A stretch of 64,000 bases of DNA from Jacaranda mimosifolia (GCA_018894105.1 CM032129.1:28661468-28725467); one strand, 5' to 3'; counted from the stretch's first letter, positions 35,335 to 47,952 are shown. Translations and numbers: made by a program. Notes: generated by a model from the sequence alone, not told the origin.

Positions 35335-37245
35335 TTATCATTCCAACTCAACACAGGACAAAATCTACCTCCGTATTCTCTGTCGTTTTGTGCGAAAATT
35401 CAGAGCTGAACAACAATTGGTCTATAGAAGGCGGGTTATGCGAGTACAATCTGCTGTTCCTCGAAGAATCTGTTCTCCGGTTTCAAACTTTTTCCTTCTC
35501 TCTTCTGTAAGTTTATGATGTGTGTTTAATTTAATTATCAAGTTAAGAGGATACGTGTTAATTTGGTGTTATTTCTTGATTTATTTATGAGTTTTGAGAT
35601 GTTTGATTAAACAACCAAATGAAGAGGAAAGTTCTGTGTAGACTTCTCTCGAGATGTTAATTCTCTGTGGTATTTCTTGATTTCAATTTTGAGTTTTGAA
35701 GCCGCAGCCGCTGCTCTCTCGTCTGGTTTTTTTGTTTGTGTGCTTATCAAACATGGTTGATAGCAACTGCTCAGCGGCAGGATATATCTCTTTGCCTTAC
35801 TAATAAGACGAAAGTTCTATTTTTAGCTTTACAAGTACATGTTAATTTTATGTTATTTCTTGATTTCATTTATGAGTTTTGAAATGTTTAATTTAATCAT
35901 CCAAAGGAAAGTTCTATGTTTATCTTTGTAGACTTCTCTCGACATGTTTAATTTTGCGTTATTTCTTGATTCCATTTATGAGTTTGGAAAATATGGGTGC
36001 TACTCTTTTATTTTTGCCGTTGTTGTTTGTTTTGTAGTAGTAGCAGTAGTTTTTATTATTATTGTTCTTATGGTCATTCTTATCGTTACTTTTCCTTTTG
36101 TTGTATTTTAAATAAAGAAATTAAATGAATTCGTCATAATTGGTTTGCTGTTGCACGGTTGTGTCTGATATGCACCTCTGTGCATCTTATTTTTGTGTCC
36201 CAGTAATTTTGATTGTTTTGAATATTTACTCGTAGTTTGAGTGTTTGACTTGGTCTTTTTAATAGGAAAATGGATTTATGTCAAGCTTGGCTTCACTTGT
36301 GTTACGAATCTAATACATCACATCATACCTACCAAATGACAAATAAAATGAGTGCGGAGGCTCAATGTATGAGTTTTAAGCATTAATCTGAACTGGACGT
36401 GTTACTGTCAGCCACTTACAACTGCAGTTGTCAATTTAAATAGAAAAATAAAGCAAGGCTCTGCTAGCTGGTCCTTTTCTGTCCCTCAACAACAAAGTTA
36501 ATGCATAGGGAAATAAGTAAAAGGAAAAGCTAGATTCCCCTCACAGATGCAGTGGGAGTATAGGGTGCATTTTATTTCTTTAGTCAGGGCCTTCCGATTC
36601 TCTTCTTTCTTCTTGTTTGGATGTTTGTGACAAGCTATCCTATCTAATGCTATTTTGATTACCCGTGTGGAACTTGTAAAGTCCTGTGGAGAGCTCACAG
36701 AAAATTAAATTTGCTGAGATAGTTTCCCTTTCCTTGTGGCAATGTCCTTGTGAGAGTTCAAAGGAATAATGGATAAGTTTTACTTGTCACCTTTTCTGTT
36801 TTTCCATATTTTGGAGCTGCCTGGCTGATCTAGTAGCTATTTGTATTCACAACATTAGTTCTTTAGGATATCTTTAATGATTGCTGTTGCGTGGTAGTTG
36901 CTAGTATTTGATCTCTTGCAATTTTGACTTCCTTGTTAAGCTACCCACAGAGGGTGGGCAAGGCATGGAAACTCTTTAACTTGATACAAAGACTTTCTGC
37001 GGTTGAAATCGTTGACTCTTTTTCTGTCAAATGGCAGATTTTGGTTGGTTTTCATATTCTGCCATAAAGGTGCCTACTCGCTGGGGTGATATTGCTGATA
37101 TATCTCCAGCATTTTTCTTGGTTCCTGAAAGAGTATCTTGATGCCAACTGAGATGCTGTGGTGAGATAGGCTGTCTGCTATAACGTTGTAACCTTTGCCA
37201 AGTCTGAGGCAAAAGAAAGCTGCAATCTACTCTAAGAAGTAGTTG
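35335..37245 (+). other. GRAS 5'UTR: first exon, intron and leader
   Basis: The inferred non-coding exon is about 35335-35506, with donor CT|GTAAGTTT at 35507. A 1.5-kb intron runs to an acceptor GGCAG ending at 37037, and a leader of about 200 bases precedes the ATG at 37246. With this splice an upstream ORF of 32 codons runs from 35438 to 35506 and on from 37038 to the TAA at 37065-37067. A second tiny uORF (MPTEMLW) lies at 37142-37165. The splice is predicted, not proven. Confidence 0.5.
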
Positions 37246-38925
37246 ATGGTAGCTTTTCTTGACATGCGCGGATCCCAGGAATCTCAAACATATTCTGGTG
37301 CTCACAAATTTTCCAATCAGCCTATGCAGCAGATTGACACATATTCCTTTTCAAATTTTCAAGTTTTGAACAATAATTCAACTCATAGTGGAAGCAAGGG
37401 GACTAAAGTTTTGTCTCAAACTTGCAATGAACAAATCTACACTCTGGAATCAACACCAGCAGTTGATTTTACCGTTGACAATTCACCTTCAGCTGTAAGC
37501 GTCTTGTCCAGTAGGAGTCCGTTTTCTCCACAATGTTCTCATTCATATGCATCAGACCTTCATCACACATTGGATAATACTTATGGTTCACCCTTGAGTG
37601 GGTGTTCTGGGGTTGATGATGAAAACAAGCTGATGAATGCACTGTGGATGTTGAGGAATGAATTGCTCGGACCTGACTGCGATACTGCTGATTATAGTGG
37701 CTCCTTAAATGATGTGGTCATGCAGCCTTCTCCCTTAACTAGGTACAACAGAATCCTGGAAATGGTCCCCCACATGGACCTGAAACAATTGCTAATAGCC
37801 TGTGCTGAAACAGTCTCTGGAGCTGATACCATCTCTTTATCCGAAAGAAGAGTTGCAATATCAGCTGCAGAAGCTCTCATGGGCATCATAGAAAAAAGGG
37901 TGTCAGTATCTGGTGATCCTTTTGAAAGATTAGGTGCATACATGTTGGAAGGGCTCAGGGCGAGATTGTTGTCCTCTGGAAGCATAATTTACAAAAAGTT
38001 GAAGTGCCAAGAACCAACAGGTTCTGAATTGATGTCTTACATGCATGTGCTTTATCAAATCTGCCCATACTACAAGTTTGCTTATATGTCTGCTAATGCT
38101 GTTATTGGGGAAGCAATGGAAAACGAGAACAGAATCCATATTATCGATTTTCAGATTGCACAGGGTAGTCAGTGGATTTCCTTCATTCAGGATATTTCAC
38201 ATCGTCCTTGTGGGCGCCCACACATTCGCATTACAGGTGTTGATGATTCTCAATCAGCTCATGCTCGGGGTGGAGGATTGGAGTTAGTTGGTCAGAGATT
38301 AGCCCAAGTAGCTGAGTCATGTGGAGTACCTTTCGAATTCCACGGTGCGGCAATGTCAGGTTGTGAGGTCCAATTGGCGAATCTTCAAGTTCACCATGGA
38401 GAAGCCTTGGCTGTAAATTTTCCTTACATACTGCACCACATGCCAGATGAGAGTGTAACCACTACAAATCATCGCGATCGCCTCCTCAGACTGATCAAGA
38501 GCCTGTCTCCAAAGGTTGTGACCCTTGTTGAACAGCAATCCAACACGAACACAGGTACTTTCAATCAACGATTTTGTGAAACTATGGACTACTATACAGC
38601 AATGTTCGAGTCCATTGATGCAGCACGTCCAAGGGATGACAAGCAGAGGATTAGTGCTGAGGAACACTGCGTGGCAAGGGATGTTGTCAACATAATAGCT
38701 TGTGAGGGGAATGACCGGGTGGAGAGGCATGAGTTCTTTGGTAAGTGGAGATCGAGACTTACAATGGCTGGATTTTCTCCAGTCCCATTGAGTTCATCAG
38801 TCAGTAATACAGTCAGGGACATGTTGAAAGAATATAGCCCAAATTATAGACTAGCAGAGGTCCATGGTGCTCTGTATCTTGGATGGAAAAACAGGGCTAT
38901 GTCAACATCTTCTGCTTGGAGATGA
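37246..38925 (+). CDS. GRAS-family transcriptional regulator, PAT1 clade
   Basis: A single coding exon of 559 residues. The variable N-terminus (about 1-175) includes RSPFSPQCSHSYASDLHHTL and YGSPLSG, motifs shared with SCL13/PAT1-type proteins. The GRAS domain follows: leucine heptad repeat I from about 177 (DLKQLLIACAETVS), the VHIID motif as IHIIDFQIAQGSQW at about 297-310, leucine repeat II (HHMPDESVTTTNHRDRLLRL), PFYRE region (AMFESIDAARPRDDKQR, then EHCVARDVVNIIACEG) and a C-terminal SAW motif (W-R…LYLGWKNR…SAW). PAT1-clade members act in phytochrome A signalling and stress or elicitor responses, in nucleus and cytoplasm. An in-frame TAG stands just upstream of the TTG-ATG at 37243-37248, so ATG 37246 is the first start; ATG 37264 (MRGSQ) is possible. 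Which clade member it is (PAT1, SCL1, SCL5, SCL13, SCL21) is not decided. Confidence 0.93.
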   Translation: MVAFLDMRGSQESQTYSGAHKFSNQPMQQIDTYSFSNFQVLNNNSTHSGSKGTKVLSQTCNEQIYTLESTPAVDFTVDNSPSAVSVLSSRSPFSPQCSHSYASDLHHTLDNTYGSPLSGCSGVDDENKLMNALWMLRNELLGPDCDTADYSGSLNDVVMQPSPLTRYNRILEMVPHMDLKQLLIACAETVSGADTISLSERRVAISAAEALMGIIEKRVSVSGDPFERLGAYMLEGLRARLLSSGSIIYKKLKCQEPTGSELMSYMHVLYQICPYYKFAYMSANAVIGEAMENENRIHIIDFQIAQGSQWISFIQDISHRPCGRPHIRITGVDDSQSAHARGGGLELVGQRLAQVAESCGVPFEFHGAAMSGCEVQLANLQVHHGEALAVNFPYILHHMPDESVTTTNHRDRLLRLIKSLSPKVVTLVEQQSNTNTGTFNQRFCETMDYYTAMFESIDAARPRDDKQRISAEEHCVARDVVNIIACEGNDRVERHEFFGKWRSRLTMAGFSPVPLSSSVSNTVRDMLKEYSPNYRLAEVHGALYLGWKNRAMSTSSAWR

Positions 38926-39589
38926 TAAGCAGACAGAGTATTGGGATATCATCATAGAAGTGTAGATTTCCTATAGAAATCAGTAAATTAGTGCTGTTGT
39001 TTGTGCTTTTTCTTTACTGGCTAATCAAGTTCTTCTGGCAGAGCTTGAGTCTGACTACAGAAATCTTGTACACTCATCATAGGATCGATACTGGGGACAT
39101 TTTAAATAGACAATATTTTGGCCTGAAATTAACTTCTTGTCTTGGTCTGCACTGATCATCAGCTTCCTTGTAACATAGGAATTCTATGAAAGATACCAAA
39201 ATTATAGAAACAAGAAAAGCACCGTGCTTGTATTCAAATAGATAGTGATAGTGACAATATGGCTTATTAAGTGAATAAACAATCCAGCAGTTGTCTATTA
39301 ATTTATCTTATTAGTGATCATTTACACTTAACTCTTTCTTTATTTTGCCATTTTCAAAAATATTGGAACAACTGACCATATCTCTCATGCTGTGAAAATT
39401 CTACGTTTCTTCTCAAATACAAGAGAGTGGCTTCGAAAATCAATATGGGACTTACTTTCGTAACTCTTACATACATACTTGGACCTAAAGGAGAAAGGGG
39501 TAAAGAAAATATTCGGAAAAAAGAAAAACGCATGAGATGAGGGGAAAACGAGTCAATTTTTAATCGAATCTTTGCCTGAAATGGCATCA
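38926..39589. other. GRAS 3'UTR and spacer
   Basis: It holds the 3' end of the GRAS transcript and AT-rich spacer before the tRNA. Nothing else was seen. Confidence 0.5.
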
Positions 39590-39663
39590 GCTTTCATAGC
39601 TCAGTTGGTTAGAGCACCCGTTTAGTAAGCGGGAGGTCTTGAGTTCGACTCTCAATGAAAGCA
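39590..39663 (+). tRNA. tRNA-Thr (anticodon AGT)
   Basis: A 74-base cloverleaf. The acceptor stem GCTTTCA pairs with TGAAAGC, followed by discriminator A. The A box is TAGCTCAGTTGG. The anticodon arm is CCCGT-TTAGTAA-GCGGG with AGT at 39624-39626. The T arm contains the GTTCGACTC B box. There is no intron and CCA is not encoded, as expected for a nuclear gene. The first clear T-run is TTTTT at 39693-39697. It matches the typical plant tRNA-Thr(AGT) layout and appears functional. Confidence 0.95.
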
Positions 39664-40704
39664 GCACGTTTCTGATAATCCACTCTTCTTCCTTTTTCTG
39701 TTTCCTTTGGCCATGCGATTTCTCCTTAAAACACAAAAAGACGCACGCGCTTTAAAAGGTGCTATACAATAGGTATAAGCGCAGATTGTTTGTAATACAC
39801 TAACATTAATTTCCAATTTCCACAATTGATCCTCACCTTCGAGTTGTATAATTTGAAATATATATAATTCTCATTAGAGGCTGGCTCTTAACCTTATTCA
39901 TATTATTTTATAATTCTTCACAGATAATTTAATAAAAATACTTATTTCAACAGATGAGGTTCTCAGATTGAGACATCTATATTAAGATTGTTTTTTAAAT
40001 ACAAGATCAATTATGTCATTTGATATATCAATATCCAAAATGTAAGTTTAAATAGTAAAAATTAATTAAATATCATTAATAATTGTCGATAATGTTCAAA
40101 TTTATCATTTATGAACGACCCAATTTCACAAAGCATTGTTCCATCAATGTGGTGGTCCGAATTTTATCCTTACGGATAAGAATTTTAAGAATAAAATAAT
40201 TTATATATTATCTTAATATCTTCAACTCCTTCAACATGAGACTTTCCCCCACTTTTTTTTTTTTAATAAATAGTGTCATCTGATAATATCAAATATGAAA
40301 AGCTCAACTTCATAAAACATTGTCCCATCAATACATGTGATGAGAGATTTATTTTTGTAATAAAATATTGATTTGCAGACAAATATCATATAATCCATTA
40401 AGATCGAATAATATACGAACTTATGCCCTCAAATTCAAAAAATTAATAATGCAAGATTTTATTTTCCTTTCTTCCTTTCTTTTTCTCTCTTATTTTTCAT
40501 TAGGACTGTACATGCGAACACCTTAGTTCTGAAAACTAATTATCAATGGGCATGGGTGCTGTTTGGGCTTTTCTTTTTGAAAAAGGGACGAGAACATTTT
40601 ATTTTTTTTTCCTTCCTTTTTTGGATAAAGGAAAAAGGGACGATATTTACTAGTTACAGGAAACTACTCAATTAATATTTCAATTCCATTAGAAAGGGTA
40701 TATG
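39664..40704. other. Intergenic, no gene seen
   Basis: AT-rich sequence without recognisable coding or mobile features. Confidence 0.5.
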
Positions 40705-41257
40705 AGTGTAAATGAGGTAAGATGATTCGCGAACTGTTTGGGTTCAATTCAATGAAAATTCGTATTCGCCTCGATCTTGTCGAGCTTGAGTTTAATAATA
40801 TTCGACCCGAAAAGCTCGTTTAAAGCTCGCGACCTAAAGGAGCTTTTTTATTATATTTATATATATATATACAATTATAATTTAGGCTCATATAATAAAA
40901 TCTCTAAAGATAAATAAATAAATAATAATAATAATAATTTGGGTTTTTATTTTTAGAAAAATATACAACAAAATTATTTAAAAAATTTATTATTATAAAT
41001 TTTGTTTTGAGTCTAAATGAACTTGAATTAATTTAAACTTATACAAGCTCGAGCTCGAACTCATTCGAGCTTTTTTGCTTTTCTATGATGAGTCTCATCA
41101 AGTCAAGATCGATAAGGCTCGTTGAGCCTTCGTCTATTCCGACAAGCTGAGCTTGAGCTTGGTTGTTTAGACTCGAGCTCGAGCTCAAGAATTTATAGAC
41201 AAGCCGAACTTGAGCTTACTAGATTCGAACTTGCCTCGATTCGTTTACACCCTAAAA
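40705..41257. mobile_element. hAT-like MITE, AGCTCGAG-rich family
   Basis: The ends are AGTGTAAATGAGGTAAGATG and, inward from the right, TAGGGTGTAAACGAATCGAGG. Flanks GGTATATG and GGCTATATG give an imperfect duplication. The interior is rich in GAGCTCGAGCTC and AAGCTCG motifs. It is homologous to 54112-54519: shared are GCGAAC(T/A)GTT, a tract of ATAATAATAATAA and TACTAGATTCGA near the right end. Confidence 0.65.
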
Positions 41258-42304
41258 GGCTATATGTTATGTCCTTTTCGTTTATGTTTTGAAATATTAT
41301 TTTATTCTTGATATTATTTGAAAATTGAAATTTATCATACATCCTCACTGAAAATACAATTTATTTTTATTTTCAATGTCTCTTAAACTTATTATTCTAT
41401 TATCATACTTTCAAATACAAATTCAATTTGACATAAAGTACTCATTATTATTTCTACACAATTAAATTATAATTATATTTTGAAAAAAAATATATTTTTA
41501 GGTATAAAATAAACCATCTATTTTCAACCTTATATTTATCTTAATCATTATTTTCTTTCAAATTTAAATCTCATTTGCATTTTGGAAACTATAACTAAAA
41601 TTTTCAACTTTTGACAATGTTGAAAACAGAAAGAAAAAAAAAGGGCCTAATGCAATAAATAAATAAATAATATGTGGGTTAGATTCATTAATTATCTAAA
41701 AACATTTTTCTTTTCTTTATTTCTGAGGGACTTTTATTTGAAAATATCGAAAATGATAACTGGCTAACAGCTTAAAACAAACATTATTAAGTTGCATGTG
41801 ATTTGATGATTCATGTATTCATTTTCAACGGCCAACCTGTTGCCTGATTGACCAACGCCTGCACATGTCACAAAGAGCTCTCTCTTTCGTTTAAATATAT
41901 ATATATATATATATGTATTACCAATTTATATTTTTTTATAATTAACATAAGGTATTTTAATGTTTTTAGTTTGAAAACAATTTTTCTTTTTCATATAGAA
42001 CATTTTTATCATTAATGAAAATTTTAGATAAATACTTAAAAAAAAGGCAGAAAATAAAAATTATTATTTTTAAGTATTGATCATTATGCCACGACTTACT
42101 TAAATTGTTTGTAAAGTCTCAGCTCCTTAATAGTTTGCTATATTTTTTAATAAATTGACAAAAATAATCCCATTTTAATGAGTAATAACAAAATAATTTT
42201 ATTTTCTTCTTTTCTCTTCCGTGATGCTTTCACTCTTTTTGTAATTATTTTTTTCAGTTGTTTCACTTTATTATTATTTTTATTTATTTTAAAATTTTAA
42301 ATAT
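41258..42304. other. Intergenic, AT-rich repeats
   Basis: No gene. 41270-41640 resembles the MITE-like repeats at 27290-28065. A (TA)n microsatellite lies near 41897-41914. Confidence 0.4.
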
Positions 42305-43057
42305 TGATATGGGATTAGCCCATTAAGGCCTTGAAAGCCCAATAAACTCATTAGGCCCAGTTTAATTTCGACCTAAAGGTCAGGATATGTTGGTATCGTT
42401 GGGCCTTATTTAGTCAGGCCCAAATTCAGCCGAAAAGGTCGAGATGACTGTTCGACCAGCAAGGTCGAATAAGCCGATCCGATTAGCAGACTCAGATGTT
42501 TAGCTACTAATTATGTATCCTGCACTATCTCATCCGCCGCATTAAATGCACTTCAACCACTTGTCCATTCACATTTAATATTGTGACGGCATATCACCTC
42601 CGTCATTAATGTTGTTGCATCTACATTTAATAACAGCACGATCTCCCCCTCCATGGAGCTTAGTGGTCGGCATAGTAAACAGTTGCAAAGCATAGGCTCT
42701 GGTCGAAATGACCATGACTGCCTCTACCTGCGGGAATTCTGCTGAGAGTTTTTTAAGGTAATTCTCGTCTTTTCACCAAAGAACATACACTATAACTACT
42801 CTCTTCTCTCAACCAAAAGGTAAGACTATTAATCAAAACCAAACCGTTACTCTGCTCATTTTTCATTTCATAATTCAGTCCAAAAACTGACTTAACCATC
42901 GAAGGGTCTTAGCTGAGGACCCTCTCGGCTAGCCTAACGTTTGCTACTTGGTTGCAGGTTCTGACCCCCACCACTTTCAGGTCGAAAGGCCCCACATACT
43001 AAATTCATTACCATTAATCAGGTTGAAAAACAGTATGTGTCCGCTTAATCATCAACA
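42305..43057 (+). mobile_element. Solo LTR, family A copy 2
   Basis: It runs from TGATATGGGATTAGCCCATT to CTTAATCATCAACA, about 753 bp. It is flanked by AATAT on the left and AATAC on the right. It shares GGTCGA-rich segments, CCGCATTAAATGCACT and GGCTAGCCTAACGT with the LTR at 28974-29768. No internal retrotransposon sequence follows, so it is a solo LTR. Confidence 0.65.
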
Positions 43058-46000
43058 AATACATACATTCAAAATTATTAAAAAATTATAATACTAAATA
43101 AGCAAAATAATAAACATTTTTATTTATTCTTTCTATATATATAATATAATGTATATGCCAAAATTATTTGCTATTTACAAGATATATTTGGTAGAATTCT
43201 CTCCCCCCCCCCCCCCCCCCCCGCCCCATCAAACATCTTTTGCTTTCCACTTTTAAATTCTTTTAATTCTCCAACCATATTATTTCTCCTTCATCTCTTC
43301 AACAATTTTCTCTTTTCTCTATCCATTTTTTCCCCAGTTATCTTATTTCACAGAATAAATGCAATCGAATACATTGAGATAAAAAAAAAAATATCATCAT
43401 AAATAAATATTTTTTTTCTTGATATATAAAAGGAATTCTAAATAAATGGAATGGAAAATGAAAATGGTTTTCATTTTTGTGACATATTCCAATGTTGCTT
43501 GTTTGAAAATAGAAAAAAAGGACTTGCGGAAAGTGGAAAGATAAAGATAGTGGGGGAGGAGGACCATATCATGATTCTATTCCTTCTTCTCTATCCCTTT
43601 TTCATTTTTTTAAATTTAAAATATCAATACATTCATTTTTTATTTTTTTTTAAATTTTTGGTCTTCTCATCTTTTCCAATACAATATAATATGACTTAGT
43701 TCTTTTTGGCCCTTTATTCAAAGTGGCATGCTGCCGACCAGTAATTTTCTAGCTCATGACAGCAAAAATGATTCCCATTACCTCTTCCGTTCCAGCACTT
43801 CTTGTGGTGTATTCATATGAATATACAAGATAAAATATGTTTAATTAACTTGCAACTTGAAAGGCAATTTAGTTATTACACAAGAGTACTGTTTAACAAC
43901 TTACAATTCGGCAACAATATTGGATTTAAATGATTTTTAAATCTATCATGAAATATAAAAAAAATCAATTTCTTAGAGTACCATCCCATTGTTATACGGT
44001 GGGAGTTCTGATTTTATAAAAATACTACTCAATAGGTGAAATTACCTTAAAATCCTCGGCTATTTCAATATGGAATAAGATTTGATATTATTAAATACTT
44101 CTTAATCGAGACACTTTGGTAGAAATATATGACTGTTGTTTTTATGGACGAGAAGAGGTCAAATGATGATTCCAGATCCGTCTCCATGTATAAAAGTCCA
44201 GCCTCGTAAAATATTGTCTTGGTGGCACAAGTTGTGAGAATTTGATCTTTTTAAATCATGATGCCTCAACGGATGAAAGAGAGAAGACAACTTATAAAAT
44301 AATTTAAAATCCATTGATTCATTTAATGTAGAACAAAATTTATTATCACGGCATCTTAGTCCAAAATTTCAGCCATGGAAAATCCAATAAAAGTCAAGAT
44401 CATAGGTTGTGGTTCAACAATCAAATATGCACCCATTGTTATTTCAGATAGATTCTAAATGACCCTAACAGAAGTAATTCCATCATTCTGATAGAAGTGA
44501 TGAACTTTTGGTAAGACAGACCATTTTCTAACCGTTCGTGTAGCTCAAATTTGGTATATATTAGTTGGACAATGGAATAACTTGCAGGGTAACTTAATAA
44601 TATATATATATATATATATGCCTTTGTCTATATTATGTATATATATATATATATATAAAATAAATTGATGGATTAACTTTGGTATTTTACCTTGATAAAG
44701 ATATTTGATCAATAAAGCTAATTATGAAATAGGTCATAATTCACCTCTTTTTTATGTAATCTAATTGAATTCGAGTTGATCCAAATTATGATGTAGACTA
44801 TGATTGATTTATTACCGGTAGAGCATCATCTAAGTATTTTGATCACTCGATAAATATTCTATTATGTGCTATTTATATGATTATCGATCTCCAATTATAT
44901 ACTCATTCTAGCCATTTAGTTAGGGGCTGGTACGAGATCTTGTTCTGTTCACTCTTCTCCTTTTTTTTCTCTAAATTATGTGAAAAATAGTTTTGAAGAA
45001 AAAATATAAAATTTTGAAAATATTTATTTGTATTTTTGGAAAAATTTTAAGAATGAATTATTTTAAAATGCTAACAACATTCCCTAAGTTTTTTTGTCAA
45101 GTACAACCTTGCCCTTTGACTAGTTTGATCCTACATATAAATATACATACATACATACATATTATATATATATATAGTTCATCAATTATTTTCAATTACT
45201 TCTTCATATTTTTTTGTACCTAAGCCGATTTTTCCCGAGTCTTGAGGCTTTAAGCGCGTTGCCTTTGCAAAAACTAGATTTTCAAAAATTAATTTAAAAC
45301 ATGTATACCACTATATAGATTATGCCACAAAAATAATATATTTTTAATTAATTAATTTACAAAATACTTTTACCATGGAGTAGTATCAAAGAAAATTTTT
45401 ATGCTAAATTACGCCCCAATTATTCATGTATTAATATTTATTTTTATAATCAACCATAACTTATATGGCCAACGTGCTTCGCTTCTTATATGTATGTGGT
45501 TGGTTTGAATTCGATCAAATCTTTTTATTCTACTTTTTGTAGCTATGCAGCAAGTTATAATTACATATTTGGATTAATTAAACTATTAATATATATATGC
45601 TTGTGTAATATTTACATGACATTTGTGGACATGACCTAGAAAACTCTCTTAGCATTTTCTTGTAATATAATTAAATTGTTCAATCAAAATTAAGAATATA
45701 TGTAGAAAAGCATGTCTTGATGACTAGGAATATGTTTCCTTTCTCTTGGTATTATAGTGAGCAAGTGCTACCCCACTTCTTGTGCCAACATTTGTCTTTA
45801 GGTGCCCAAAATTATCTTAGTGCTCCAAAATTGTGAATCTTTTGGACAAAAAACAATCAACTCCTAAATTGAAAAAAAGAGAAAAGAAAAGGTTGAACTA
45901 TGGTCTGCAGATTTTTTTATTTATTTATTATAGATTCAAAACACCCCTGGTGTTCCAACGTTTTGTTTGATTCAAGAATTTTGTCGAAAAATAAAATAAA

Positions 46001-46202
46001 ATTAAAAAAAATATGAAATCTTGAATTCGTTTTATTGTGTAAGGAAAGCAATGAGGGGAAAAAATTGACAGAGAAAAAAAAAGTGATGAATCTGTTGCAA
46101 AATATTGGATGACCATAATGTCAGATGATCACTTTTTTAATTTTATATATAAACACACATTAAAATTATTAGAATTTGCATCCTAACCTTTAAATATATA
46201 AG
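43058..46202. other. Intergenic, no gene seen
   Basis: It includes a 20-base poly(C) run at 43203-43222, (TA)n tracts near 44602-44656, and a (CATA)n tract near 45140-45160. Open frames are AT-rich and domain-free. Confidence 0.5.
43203..43222. repeat. Poly(C) run, 20 bases
   Basis: An uninterrupted C run between AATTCTCT and GCCCCATC in an AT-rich context. Confidence 0.9.
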
Positions 46203-46390
46203 TTTGAGGACACAAAGTAGTCAGTGGTATAAGTCTCACACATGAAGTGTGAGATTGACGTTTGAGTCTAGTGGACTCATGATATACGTGTATGTAAATA
46301 AAAAAAAAAAGGACAGGGACAATTTCAATCGGTCAATTAATTTGTAAAAAATGACCAAATAAGCTTTTCGCTTTTTCTTCTCCTTTCCTT
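46203..46390 (+). mobile_element. SINE-like unit 1
   Basis: A tRNA-like head: A box region TAGTCAGTGGTATAAG and B box region GTTTGAGTCTA (46260-46270). It is followed by GTGTATGTAAATAAAAAAA and then a body with GGTCAATTAATTTGT and ACCAAATAAGCTTTT. It is repeated at 46470. Confidence 0.5.
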
Positions 46391-46469
46391 TTCTTTTGTC
46401 CTTTTTTCTTTTTTTAACTCACACACATAAAGAAACCATTAGGTTTGGACCCTAAACTTTACACATATA

Positions 46470-46655
46470 TAATTTGAGAATGGTTGAGTGGCTTCTGGCT
46501 CAAAAGTCTCATGCATAAAATGTGAGGCCGAGGTTTGAACCTAGCGACATCCAACATGTATGTATATAAATAAAAAGAAAAAGTATGACGCTGATATCAC
46601 TCGATCAATTAATTTGTGATAGATGAACAAATAAGCTTTCATCTTATTTTCTTCA
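46470..46655 (+). mobile_element. SINE-like unit 2
   Basis: It has an A box TGGTTGAGTGGC (46481-46492) and a good B box GGTTTGAACC (46532-46541), then ATGTATGTATATAAATAAAAA and a body with GATCAATTAATTTGT and AACAAATAAGCTTT. The parallel order with unit 1, about 267 bases apart, indicates either two insertions or a tandem duplication. Confidence 0.5.
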
Positions 46656-47952
46656 CTATTTTGGGAGTAAAATAATTTTTTTTTCTAATTACACCATATT
46701 TTCCTTTTTTTTAATATTTTTATTGCTAGTCAAATAATTAAAATTATTTGTAATATTATTTTCTTTCTTTATCAAAGTTTTTGTACCAAATTTAACGTAA
46801 AAAAAAGAAAAAAGAAAATCATAAATATTAGTTCTCTTGAAAAATAAATCTTGATTGTATGGCATAATGCATGTGCACTAAGCATTATTCAAGTGATTGA
46901 TGAGTAGGCAAACAAGTGATTCCTTCTGTCCATCGCACATACCCCACTTTATTTTTATCTCTACAACACTCCAAAAATGGAAAAAAAATACTGAATTTAA
47001 AAAATAGATATATTATATATCACCGATTAATCATTTATCATTTTTCCATCTCATTTAATTTTAAAATATTAATTTATTAACTTAATTCGAATGAATCAAT
47101 AAAGTAACTTTTTACCGATATTATGATCTAAAAATTGACGATATAATTATCAGCTTTACAAACTCCAATTTTTAGCCAATTAATTTTATAAACCCCATAT
47201 TATTTTCAACTTTGCAATGTGAAAATAAATTGAAAAATTGATTTTTTTAAAAAATTTTATGAACTACCAAAATCTAAATCTGTAAGCATAGCAAATTTAT
47301 TGTGTAGTAGCAGCATGCGAGAGGATAGACTGCAGCTGTCCATTTCATTTTAGGGTTGGTGCCTTTGCCTCCAGCCCTCCACATGAAGAAGGAGGGCCCA
47401 ACTTTATTTTCAGTTTCAGTTTCAATATTTTCAAATATAAAAAAATAATAATTATATTTCAATCTTTTTTGAGTATTTTATTGAGAAATAATAATTTAGA
47501 TAAATATAAGAATTTAAATTTCAATGGTTTATATTTTTTATTCTTAAAAAGACATATTTTTCAAGATATATGCATATTTTAATTATTTTAAAACGATATT
47601 GATAATTTTATGTCGAATCAAATTTGAATTTGAATTTGATTGTTGTGAGAAACGATAATAGACTAGATAGAAAAAATTAAAAATAAAATAAGTAGTATTT
47701 TTTAAAATATTGACTAAATAATAAAAGTAAAAAACAAAAAACAAAGATGGCTAGTACAGTATTTTTTTAAAATAATATAAATAAATTAATATTTTATTTT
47801 TATAAATATTCAGTTTGAACTAGTACAATTACTAATAAAGTGAACTTATCACTTTTGTAACTTTTTTTGTAATAATATTAAATGCAGTTGGTATTTTAAG
47901 TAATAAATAGTCAAAAAGAAAAAGAGAAAAGAAAAAATCTTCGCATATTTCA
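46656..47952. other. Intergenic, no gene seen
   Basis: AT-rich sequence without recognisable features. Confidence 0.5.

Noticed and set aside
37243..37245. TTG as start of the GRAS protein
   Set aside because: The ATG at 37246 directly follows in frame and a TAG precedes the TTG; plant nuclear genes rarely start at TTG.
38356..38822. Two long minus-strand frames inside the GRAS gene
   Set aside because: Antisense shadows of a conserved coding exon.
40705..41257. Considered a regulatory AGCTCGAG cluster of the GRAS or tRNA gene
   Set aside because: Terminal inverted repeats and homologous copies elsewhere show it is a MITE.
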